Shown piece after piece: positions 1 through 5,530 of a DNA stretch of 8,021 nt. Source of the stretch: an uncultured bacterium (GTDB taxonomy: Bacteria > Patescibacteriota > Patescibacteriia > 2-12-FULL-60-25). Below the pieces are notes generated by a model. It was not told where the DNA came from and did no database searches. It worked only from the letters and a program-made list of their open reading frames with translations. A program made the position numbers and the translations under genes. The stretch lies in assembly GCA_937968025.1 (NCBI GenBank), contig CALBSL010000151.1, positions 1-8,021 of the forward strand, given 5' to 3'. Position 1 is the first letter of the stretch. Each line of letters starts with the position of its first letter.

Positions 1-497
1 AACATCCCTGTCGCCACATCTTTCCCGAGCACCACAACACGAGCACGACTATCCAAGTCCGCCTGTTCGAGAAATCGACCTTCTTCTACTTCAAGGTTAA
101 AAATCCGGGCTTCGTCCTGCGAGCTCCCATTCACGCTCGCAAAACGATCAACTCCTCCATAGGAAAGCAGGTCCGTCGTGATCACCGAAGGGTTTACGGC
201 CGCGACCCATGGGAACGCTCGAATGTCTTCGTAATCCTCTTCCGTGAGCACCTGTTTCACGGCGTCACTCGGTGGCCCGCCTCGTTCCTCTTCCTCGGAC
301 CCGTTGGCAATAAACACAAGGTCACTTCCAAACGATGCCACCTGCGAGAGGAGGTATCGCTGTGCCGCCTGTCCGACGCCAAGCATCAGAATCACCGACA
401 TGATACCAATCACAATACCGAGCATCGTGAGGGTTGAACGAGCTTTATTGATGAGGAGCGCTCGATACGAGATCAGAGCTATATCGCGAAATCGCAT
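1..497 (-). CDS. MacB-type ABC transporter permease, second copy (partial, C-terminal part beyond window)
   Basis: This is the N-terminal ~165 residues of a MacB/FtsX-family permease; the reading frame stays open to the window edge. I read it from the reverse complement, with the ATG at 497-495 one base after the TAG of the upstream permease. The start reads MRFRDIALISYRALLINKAR, followed by a hydrophobic segment at about residues 24-44 (LGIVIGIMSVILML) and then the beginning of the extracytoplasmic MacB core domain (LLSQVASFGSDLVFIANGS). Family knowledge: such permeases pair with a separate ATPase and couple ATP hydrolysis in the cytoplasm to movement of an extracytoplasmic domain for export or mechanotransmission. 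The segment around the first membrane helix is strikingly like that of the neighbour at 499-1725 (about 34 of 48 residues identical by hand count), while the following domain diverges. The pair therefore looks like a duplicated and specialised permease couple. No Shine-Dalgarno sequence precedes the ATG, so translation is probably coupled to the upstream stop. Confidence 0.9.
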   Translation of the reverse strand, partial: MRFRDIALISYRALLINKARSTLTMLGIVIGIMSVILMLGVGQAAQRYLLSQVASFGSDLVFIANGSEEEERGGPPSDAVKQVLTEEDYEDIRAFPWVAAVNPSVITTDLLSYGGVDRFASVNGSSQDEARIFNLEVEEGRFLEQADLDSRARVVVLGKDVATGM

Positions 498-498
498 A

Positions 499-1725
499 CT
501 ATTCAAAGCGCAAGGCTTCTATCGGACGTAATTTAGCCGCCTTACGAGCAGGGAAATACCCGAACACCAGGCCAATCGCCCCGGACACTCCGATACTCAG
601 CGCTACCGAACTCCACGACACCGCAAACGTCCAGCCGCTCTGGAACGAGTTAATCGCTTGAATCGCTACCCAAGACAGACCAATACCAAGCACCGAACCA
701 ATCACCCCGCCCAAGGTCGTCAGAACGATCGCTTCGAGGAGAAACTGGTTCAGAATGTCCGCCTCACGCGCTCCAATGGATTTCCGAAGTCCGATTTCTT
801 TAATACGCTCCGTCACCGAGACATACATGATATTCATGATACCGATCCCACCCACTAGCAACGAAATGGCAGCGATCGAAATCAAGAGAATCTTCAAAAT
901 ATCGGTGATCTGGCTGGCACTTTTCACCGCATCTTCTTGCGTGGTCACGTTAAAATCATCTTTTTTTGCATCGTCGTCCGGATTATCGATATTGTGGCTG
1001 TCGCGCATGACCTCCGTCAGACGACCTTTCGCATCGTTCACGGGGAGCGTTGTTTTGACCGCAATCGAAGACAAATACCGTCGATTATAGGTATCGAGGG
1101 CCGCGGTAAATGGAATGTAGACCTGTTTATCGAGGTTTTGAAAACTCTTGCTTCCCTCTTTACCAATCACGCCCACGACGCGATAGCTTACATTATTGAT
1201 TTTGACCGTTCTCCCGATGGGATCATTGAATCCATAGAGCGTATCAGCGATTTCATATCCGAGCACCGCTTCGCGCGAACGACTATCAACAGCTGCGGAA
1301 GAAAAGAAGATCCCTTTCACCGGTCGAATATCACTCAATACCTGTTCATCTGCCGTCGTTCCAACAACCTGTGCCCACACTTCAATCCCTTCACCAGCAA
1401 TACGATCGCTCTGCAACAGCTTCCCCGCTACCTGCGTCACCCACGCTTGCTGACGAATACGACGAACATCTTTTTCAGCCAGCGACTGCTTCACGAAGAG
1501 CGATGGTTCGCCCTCGCGTTCTTTTGAGCCATTATTCACGAAGACGATATCAGAACCCAGTGCAGAAATCTGCGAGAGAATGTAGCGCTCAGCCGCTTGC
1601 CCGATAGAGAGCATTAAAATCACGGACAAGATACCGATCACAATCCCAATCATTGTCAGCGCTGAGCGGCTTTTAGTACGACGCAAACTCTCAAATGAAC
1701 TCCGAAGAAGATCTCGGACGAACAT
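499..1725 (-). CDS. MacB-type ABC transporter permease, first copy (complete, 408 aa)
   Basis: This is a complete integral-membrane subunit of a MacAB-like exporter. A short cytoplasmic N-terminal helix leads to transmembrane helix 1 (about residues 22-44). An extracytoplasmic MacB core-type domain follows (about 45-272), then the FtsX-type C-terminal module with three helices (about 277-302, 329-356 and 370-392). The cytoplasmic loop VTERIKEIGLRKSIGAR (about 304-320) is the typical MacB coupling segment, and the C-terminal PARKAAKLRPIEALR (392-406) is the usual family ending. Unlike classical MacB there is no fused ATPase domain; the ATPase is the gene just upstream, whose stop lies 2 nt before this ATG. 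A paralogous permease begins one base after this gene's TAG. The likely state is a heterodimer of the two permeases on an ATPase dimer, although two separate homodimers are possible. Substrate is unknown: peptide, lipid, antimicrobial or lipoprotein-related export would all fit the family. No Shine-Dalgarno sequence is seen. Confidence 0.93.
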   Translation of the reverse strand: MFVRDLLRSSFESLRRTKSRSALTMIGIVIGILSVILMLSIGQAAERYILSQISALGSDIVFVNNGSKEREGEPSLFVKQSLAEKDVRRIRQQAWVTQVAGKLLQSDRIAGEGIEVWAQVVGTTADEQVLSDIRPVKGIFFSSAAVDSRSREAVLGYEIADTLYGFNDPIGRTVKINNVSYRVVGVIGKEGSKSFQNLDKQVYIPFTAALDTYNRRYLSSIAVKTTLPVNDAKGRLTEVMRDSHNIDNPDDDAKKDDFNVTTQEDAVKSASQITDILKILLISIAAISLLVGGIGIMNIMYVSVTERIKEIGLRKSIGAREADILNQFLLEAIVLTTLGGVIGSVLGIGLSWVAIQAINSFQSGWTFAVSWSSVALSIGVSGAIGLVFGYFPARKAAKLRPIEALRFE

Positions 1726-1727
1726 AG

Positions 1728-2456
1728 TTATTTCATGAGATCCGAAGAGCTCGCCAGTCGGCGATGCTTCACCGGTTCGTCGGAATCAATCAGCCCATCT
1801 TTCACACGAATGATGCGTTCGGCATGCTCAGATGTGTACGTTTCGTGCGTCACAAGCACGATGGTGTGCTTCTGCTCAATATTCAAGTTCTGCAAGATTT
1901 TCATGACTTGTGCCCCAGACTTTGAATCGAGGTTACCCGTTGGTTCATCAGCAAAAATCACTGGCGGCTTGCGAATCAGCGCTCGAGCAATCGCAACACG
2001 TTGACGTTCTCCACCTGAAAGTTGGTTGGACAGGTTGTACATGCGATGACCAAGCCCCACGATTTCAATGGCTTCTTTTGCCATGATTTCTCGTTTAGCG
2101 AGTGAGACATCAGAATACAACAGTGGAAGCTTCACGTTCTCAAGCACAGAAGTTTTTGGGAGCAGGTTAAAGGCCTGGAAAATAAATCCCACCTTTTCTC
2201 CGCGCGCGATCGCAAGCTCATCCTCACTCAGCTTTGAGACATCGCGGCCTTCAAAGAGGTATTTCCCTTTGGAGAGCACATCCAAAAATCCAAGGATGTG
2301 CATCAACGTCGATTTTCCGGACCCTGAAGGTCCCATGATCGAGACGAATTGCCCTTCTGGAATCTCGAAATCAATCCCGTGCAACACCTCGGTGATCACC
2401 CCGTCATTTTCGTAGGCTTTCGTCAGTCCCTGTATCTGTACGATGGGTTTTTTCAT
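1728..2456 (-). CDS. ABC transporter ATP-binding protein, MacB/LolD type (242 aa)
   Basis: This is the cytoplasmic ATPase that powers the neighbouring permeases. All nucleotide-binding motifs are intact: Walker A GPSGSGKST (residues 42-50), Q-loop Gln94 in FIFQAFNLLP, signature LSGGERQ (146-152), Walker B VIFADE (166-171, catalytic Glu171), D-loop after GNLDS, and H-loop His204 in VTHE. The segment FQAFNLLPKTSVLENVKLPLLY is characteristic of the MacB/LolD/FtsE-like subfamily that works with MacB/FtsX-type permeases. Length is typical for a stand-alone member, with a short basic C-terminal tail (KHRRLASSSDLMK). The start ATG at 2456 gives the expected N-terminus (IVQIQGLTKAYE). It lies 39 nt downstream of the adaptor stop, with a hairpin in between and no Shine-Dalgarno motif. 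The next gene begins 2 nt after its TAA. The family assignment is secure; the exported substrate cannot be read from the sequence. Confidence 0.96.
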   Translation of the reverse strand: MKKPIVQIQGLTKAYENDGVITEVLHGIDFEIPEGQFVSIMGPSGSGKSTLMHILGFLDVLSKGKYLFEGRDVSKLSEDELAIARGEKVGFIFQAFNLLPKTSVLENVKLPLLYSDVSLAKREIMAKEAIEIVGLGHRMYNLSNQLSGGERQRVAIARALIRKPPVIFADEPTGNLDSKSGAQVMKILQNLNIEQKHTIVLVTHETYTSEHAERIIRVKDGLIDSDEPVKHRRLASSSDLMK

Positions 2457-2460
2457 AAGA

Positions 2461-2494
2461 GAACGAGAAGGAGCGCCGGTGAGGGCGCTCGTTC
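2461..2494 (-). other. Intercistronic hairpin between adaptor and ATPase genes
   Basis: The gap between the adaptor and the ATPase is the longest in the operon and holds an inverted repeat: GAGCGCC (2471-2477) and GGCGCTC (2484-2490) with a 6-base loop. Flanking GAACGA (2461-2466) and TCGTTC (2489-2494) can extend the stem across an internal bulge. No run of T follows on the minus strand, so it is not a normal intrinsic terminator. It may influence mRNA stability or the ratio of adaptor to ATPase, since it sits where a ribosome binding site would be expected. The pairing is seen directly; the role is inference. Confidence 0.5.
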
Positions 2495-2495
2495 A

Positions 2496-4376
2496 TTATT
2501 TTTGGAGTTGTTCCATTTGACGTGCCTTGAATTCATCCGCGGTGAGCTCTGCCGTAATCACCTGCTCACCAGCGCTCAAGCCTGACGTAACTTGGATTTT
2601 TCCATCATCGGCACGAAGACCGGTTTCGATCACCTTTTCACGAACCTCTTCTTGCTCAAGCACACGCACGCGACGAACTCCGTCTACCGTCCGCACCGCG
2701 CGAACCGGAATGCTCAACGCATCCGCGACTTCCGCGGTCGTGACAATAACGTTTGCGGTCATGCCTGGCTTGATTGGCTTATCGGTTGGGTCGATGGCGA
2801 TTGCCACCTTGTAAAACACCGCATCTTGAATCTTGATACGATCTGGTTCGATACTGAGCACGCGAGAAGCGAACTTCGTATCATCACCGAACGCGTCAAG
2901 CGTGGTTTCAGCGCGTTGATCAACCACGAATTTTGCGATATCTGCTTCTGGTACAGAGGCTTCCACCGTGAACGCCCCCGTCACCACGAGTCCCATAATT
3001 TTTCCGTTCTGCGCGATCTGTTCACCACTTGAAGGAATGACTTCGGTGATCACCCCCTCAACCGGAGCACGAAGCTCGGTATCCGCGACGCGCTGCACCG
3101 CTTGTTCATAGGCGATCTGCGCATCCTGAACCTGCGTTCGCAACACCTGAAGGTCTACCGCGCGAGCAGGGGTTTTGCGCTGTGACAGCGTCGCCTCAGC
3201 CGAAGCGAGCGTCGCGCGCTGCACTTCGATAGCCGTTTCTGCGCTCTTCACCTGGCTGCGTTCGTTTGCACGAGCAATAGCAAGGTTCGCCTCGGCCGTT
3301 TTCACGGCGTTCTCAAGCTGGGCGCGAGTCGTCGTACGAGTATTTTCAGACGTCTGCAAGCCTTGGACGGATGCGGAAAGGGTACCGTACTGAGTAGAGA
3401 TGGACGTGCGCAACGACTGAATCGTGGAACGCTTGGTGGTGAGCTCAGTGATGGAAAGCGCTGTGTTCGTTCCGGAATTCGTGAGTACCGTCTGCGTTTC
3501 ATCGAGCAACCAGGACACCTGTTGCAGCGCTTCAACCGTCGCTTGTCCAGCTGCCAGCACTTCTGCCGACGTGGAGTTCGACGAAAGCTGTCGCGTCAAC
3601 GATTCGGCTCGGCGCTGAGCAGAACGAACCGCTACGAACATGCCTTGTGCCTTCGTCAACGATGCACGGTTATAAATCCCGAGTACGGATTCGAAGAGGT
3701 CATTGGCACCGGAGTTTTCGACACCGAGAACCGCGTCCGCTTCTGCGAGCGCTGAACTCATCGAAGCGTTTGCTGAAACAAGGGAGGATCGAAGCGAAGC
3801 GATGCTCGTTTCCACCCCAATATCAACCCCAGAACCTGAGTTCGCCAAGTTGGCGCGCGCCGTATCCAGGGCGATCGTCGAGACACGAACCTGCTCAGAC
3901 GCCGTCACCTTTACCTGTTCAAGATCGGAGACGGCCTTTTCAAGCCCTGCCTTTGCCTGGTCACGCTGCGCTTCTGCGATTTGAATCGCTTGTGGGCTGT
4001 CTTGCGCCTGACGTGCGGCGAGGTTCGCCTGCATCTGTGCGAGCGTCGCAGCGGCACGACGCATGGCAAACGTAGCTTCTTGCGCATCAAGGGTGGCGAG
4101 CACATCGCCCTGCTTCACCTCTTGACCGACGATCACATTCAATGACTCGAGCTTCCCGCTCGTTTTAAAGGAAAGATCGATCCGGGTTTGCGGCTTTGTT
4201 TCGCCCGTCACTTCAACGGTCTGACGCAACGTTCCCTGTTCAACGGGTTGCGTATCATAAAATGGTCCTTTATCACCACCGCCAAAAATCGCGAATAGTG
4301 CGACGATCGCCACCACGACGATTCCAACGCGTACCCAGGTTTTTCGAAGCCATTCACGTACAGAAGAGAAATTCAT
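2496..4376 (-). CDS. Membrane-fusion/periplasmic-adaptor-type protein (MacA/HlyD-like), unusually long (626 aa)
   Basis: This is the extracytoplasmic adaptor of the exporter, anchored by one N-terminal membrane helix (about residues 16-33). After it comes the first half of a biotinyl-lipoyl-like domain (about 64-99, KTSGKLESLNVIVGQEVKQG). A long Ala/Gln/Glu-rich helical region follows (about 100-430). The lipoyl-like domain is completed at about 432-466 (DTELRAPVEGVITEVIPSSG), then a beta-barrel domain (about 467-548, including the family-typical IKPGMTANV) and a membrane-proximal domain (about 549-610). E. coli MacA is about 370 residues, so the excess lies almost entirely in the helical hairpin, which contains a Ser/Thr/Asn-rich central segment (about 180-345) unlike simple heptads. 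In Gram-negative systems the hairpin reaches a TolC-like outer-membrane channel; no such gene is present here. The gene begins 9 nt after the regulator stop and has no Shine-Dalgarno motif. Family is secure; the central insert is unassigned. Confidence 0.93.
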   Translation of the reverse strand: MNFSSVREWLRKTWVRVGIVVVAIVALFAIFGGGDKGPFYDTQPVEQGTLRQTVEVTGETKPQTRIDLSFKTSGKLESLNVIVGQEVKQGDVLATLDAQEATFAMRRAAATLAQMQANLAARQAQDSPQAIQIAEAQRDQAKAGLEKAVSDLEQVKVTASEQVRVSTIALDTARANLANSGSGVDIGVETSIASLRSSLVSANASMSSALAEADAVLGVENSGANDLFESVLGIYNRASLTKAQGMFVAVRSAQRRAESLTRQLSSNSTSAEVLAAGQATVEALQQVSWLLDETQTVLTNSGTNTALSITELTTKRSTIQSLRTSISTQYGTLSASVQGLQTSENTRTTTRAQLENAVKTAEANLAIARANERSQVKSAETAIEVQRATLASAEATLSQRKTPARAVDLQVLRTQVQDAQIAYEQAVQRVADTELRAPVEGVITEVIPSSGEQIAQNGKIMGLVVTGAFTVEASVPEADIAKFVVDQRAETTLDAFGDDTKFASRVLSIEPDRIKIQDAVFYKVAIAIDPTDKPIKPGMTANVIVTTAEVADALSIPVRAVRTVDGVRRVRVLEQEEVREKVIETGLRADDGKIQVTSGLSAGEQVITAELTADEFKARQMEQLQK

Positions 4377-4385
4377 AGTAAGAGG

Positions 4386-4655
4386 TTAACGAGTAGAGCG
4401 TTTTGATTTTCCAGTAAATTGCGCGACACGAGCGGACATCTGCTTGATCATTTCTTGCATTTGTTCAATCGGGAGTACCATGATCGGACTATCACCGTGC
4501 TGCATCACCATCACCTGCGTGCCAGATTTCATCTTCAGTCTATCACGAATAGTCTTTGGGATGACGATCTGTCCTCGCTCGCCCACCGTCGTGGAGCCGA
4601 TCAACTGACAGCCATCATCAAGCGCCGGTTTCTTGGACGTTTTAGAGGATTTCAT
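4386..4655 (-). CDS. AbrB/MazE/SpoVT-family transcriptional regulator (89 aa)
   Basis: This is a small DNA-binding protein at the head of the exporter operon. Residues about 19-62 match the swapped-hairpin AbrB fold: IGSTTVGERGQIVIPKTIRD, then LKMKSGTQVMVMQHGDSPIMVLPIE. The VGERGQIVIPK stretch (24-34) is the family hallmark; such proteins dimerise and bind DNA through the beta-barrel formed by two subunits. The tails differ from a minimal AbrB: a Lys/Ser-rich N-terminus (about 1-15) and a helical, basic C-terminus (MQEMIKQMSARVAQF, then KSKRSTR). No toxin gene adjoins it, so it is not an obvious MazE-type antitoxin. The downstream adaptor starts 9 nt after its TAA. It lies directly behind a strong promoter that carries an inverted repeat, so autoregulation of the exporter is the simplest reading; this is inference. 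The fold assignment is strong. Confidence 0.9.
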   Translation of the reverse strand: MKSSKTSKKPALDDGCQLIGSTTVGERGQIVIPKTIRDRLKMKSGTQVMVMQHGDSPIMVLPIEQMQEMIKQMSARVAQFTGKSKRSTR

Positions 4656-4676
4656 AGTGGATATGATTGGTATGAA
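4651..4676. promoter_or_regulatory. Candidate operator: inverted repeat overlapping the -10 box and first start codon
   Basis: TTCATA (4651-4656) and TATGAA (4671-4676) form a perfect 6-base inverted repeat separated by 14 bases, with a third TATGA copy at 4662-4666. The half-sites are centred 20 bp apart, close to two helical turns, so both would face the same side of the DNA. The repeat spans from the edge of the exporter -10 box through the regulator's ATG. A protein bound here would block transcription. The adjacent AbrB-family gene is the obvious candidate ligand. The repeat is seen; the binding is inferred, and short AT-rich repeats can arise by chance. Confidence 0.45.
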
Positions 4677-4704
4677 TTGTAGGAGAAATGTGGGTTTTTG
4701 TCAA
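4676..4704 (-). promoter_or_regulatory. Sigma-70-type promoter of the exporter operon
   Basis: On the minus strand TTGACA (4704-4699, perfect -35) is followed by 17 bases and TACAAT (4681-4676, five of six matches to the -10 consensus). Transcription would start near 4669, leaving a leader of only about 14 nt before the ATG at 4655. That fits the absence of a Shine-Dalgarno sequence there. Confidence 0.85.
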
Positions 4705-4762
4705 TAGTTGATCGATCCAACCAGCAGGCGGACACTTCGTCTTCGAGTTGCGGCTTGCAACG

Positions 4763-4790
4763 TGTCCAATCACAGCGCACATGCTATACT
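4763..4790 (+). promoter_or_regulatory. Extended -10 promoter of the secreted-protein gene
   Basis: TATACT (4785-4790) is preceded by TGC, giving the extended -10 form TGN-TATACT. The 17-base-spaced upstream hexamer (TGTCCA, 4763-4768 with 16 bases between) is a poor -35, as is usual for extended -10 promoters. Transcription would begin near 4797, about 21 nt before the ATG at 4818. The divergent exporter promoter lies less than 100 bp to the left, so the two could share control. Confidence 0.6.
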
Positions 4791-4817
4791 CGCTCTGTAT
4801 TCACATTACGAAGAACC

Positions 4818-5387
4818 ATGAACAACTCATTAGGAAAATGGGCGGTGCTCATACTCGCCACCTGCGGATTCGTTGGCATGGGTATTGTTATTCAGCATCA
4901 ATCAACACGACTCCAAAACGCAACTACCACGCTTGCCCAGCTCACCTCGAGCGTTGAGGCGCTCTCGGCGCGTGGCGGGAACAGCGTCACCACGCCCGAG
5001 CCAACAACGAACACCCAGGCAAATACTCCGAGCGCCATTCAACTTCCGGTCGTCGCTTTTGGCCGTCCGGGACTCTTGAACAACACCGCTGAAGGCCTTG
5101 CAGAAAAAGCAAGACTTCAGGAGAAGCTGATCAACCCATTCATCGATTACTACAAGGAAACGGGGGGCGGACCCGTTTCCCTCTACATTGAAGTGCCTGC
5201 GTCCGTCGGTATGCCCTATGTCGTTACCGCCATTTTCTGCGGTAACGGTTTTGCTTGCGGTGGAACCGAGGAGTTTCTCTTTGGAAACCGTGAGAGAGCC
5301 TATGGATTTTGGCAACCACCGTGCGACATGGAAGGTTGCACCCTCTCGGAAGCATTCAAAAAGAAGTATCCGGCAATACAAGAATAA
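4818..5387 (+). CDS. Membrane-anchored extracytoplasmic protein of unknown function (189 aa)
   Basis: I do not recognise this family. The N-terminus (MNNSLGKWAV, then a hydrophobic stretch to about residue 25) is a signal anchor without a lipobox. A short possibly helical stretch (about 28-51) and a Thr/Asn/Pro-rich linker (about 53-75) lead to a compact C-terminal domain (about 76-189). That domain has four cysteines: C141 and C147 (CGNGFAC), and C169 and C174 (CDMEGC). Their pairing suggests disulphides in an exported domain, or a metal site. Aromatic and Gly-rich stretches (FGNRERAYGFWQPP) lie between the pairs. The frame is open back to an ATG at 4698. I chose 4818 because the promoter -10 box lies at 4785-4790 and the hydrophobic segment then falls at the very N-terminus. 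The gene stands alone between a divergent promoter and an intrinsic terminator, so it is monocistronic. It might be a partner or substrate of the adjacent exporter, but only proximity suggests this. Confidence 0.8.
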   Translation: MNNSLGKWAVLILATCGFVGMGIVIQHQSTRLQNATTTLAQLTSSVEALSARGGNSVTTPEPTTNTQANTPSAIQLPVVAFGRPGLLNNTAEGLAEKARLQEKLINPFIDYYKETGGGPVSLYIEVPASVGMPYVVTAIFCGNGFACGGTEEFLFGNRERAYGFWQPPCDMEGCTLSEAFKKKYPAIQE

Positions 5388-5410
5388 CTCCCAGAGCCCA
5401 AATACCCCTC

Positions 5411-5444
5411 ACTCACCCAGCGTAACTGCCGGGTGAGTTTTTTT
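5411..5444 (+). terminator. Intrinsic terminator after the secreted-protein gene
   Basis: ACTCACCC (5411-5418) pairs perfectly with GGGTGAGT (5431-5438) across a 12-base loop in which CAG and CTG can pair further. Seven T residues (5438-5444) follow. It sits 24 bases after the stop codon and separates this gene from queA. Confidence 0.88.
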
Positions 5445-5495
5445 CTCTCCATATTTTTCATCGATCGCCAGTTCACCATCATCTATCCAAAACCC

Positions 5496-5530
5496 TTGAT
5501 TATCGCTCCGCACTTCAGTAGGATCCCGGC
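5496..5530 (+). promoter_or_regulatory. queA start region: Shine-Dalgarno-like AGGA, or a leaderless promoter
   Basis: AGGA at 5520-5523 lies 7 bases before the queA ATG and can serve as a modest ribosome binding site. The same bases also form TAGGAT (5519-5524), which lies exactly 17 bases after TTGATT (5496-5501). Each hexamer matches four of six consensus positions. If that promoter is used, transcription would begin about at the ATG and the mRNA would be leaderless. The two readings exclude each other, because with this promoter the AGGA is not transcribed. No better promoter was seen between the terminator and the gene. Confidence 0.4.

Noticed and set aside
937..1527. Plus-strand open frame of 196 codons opposite the permease
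   Set aside because: It is a shadow of the well-supported permease gene, with unbiased, Arg/Ile/Ser-rich composition and no recognisable motif.
2461..2494. Intercistronic hairpin as an intrinsic terminator
   Set aside because: No T run follows the stem on the minus strand, and the ATPase gene immediately continues the operon.
3175..4075. Several plus-strand frames opposite the adaptor gene
   Set aside because: They result from the Ala/Ser/Arg-rich codon pattern of the long helical region on the other strand; none resembles a protein family.
4386..4655. AbrB-family protein as antitoxin of a toxin-antitoxin pair
   Set aside because: No toxin-sized gene of PIN, MazF or similar type adjoins it; the next gene is the adaptor.
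4698..4817. Forty extra N-terminal codons of the secreted-protein gene, from an ATG at 4698
   Set aside because: They overlap the exporter promoter and lie upstream of the predicted -10 box at 4785-4790. They would also push the hydrophobic signal segment inward behind a low-complexity polar stretch.
4902..5381. Minus-strand open frame of 159 codons opposite the secreted-protein gene
   Set aside because: It has no plausible promoter or ribosome binding site and no domain features. The plus strand has a promoter, signal anchor and terminator.
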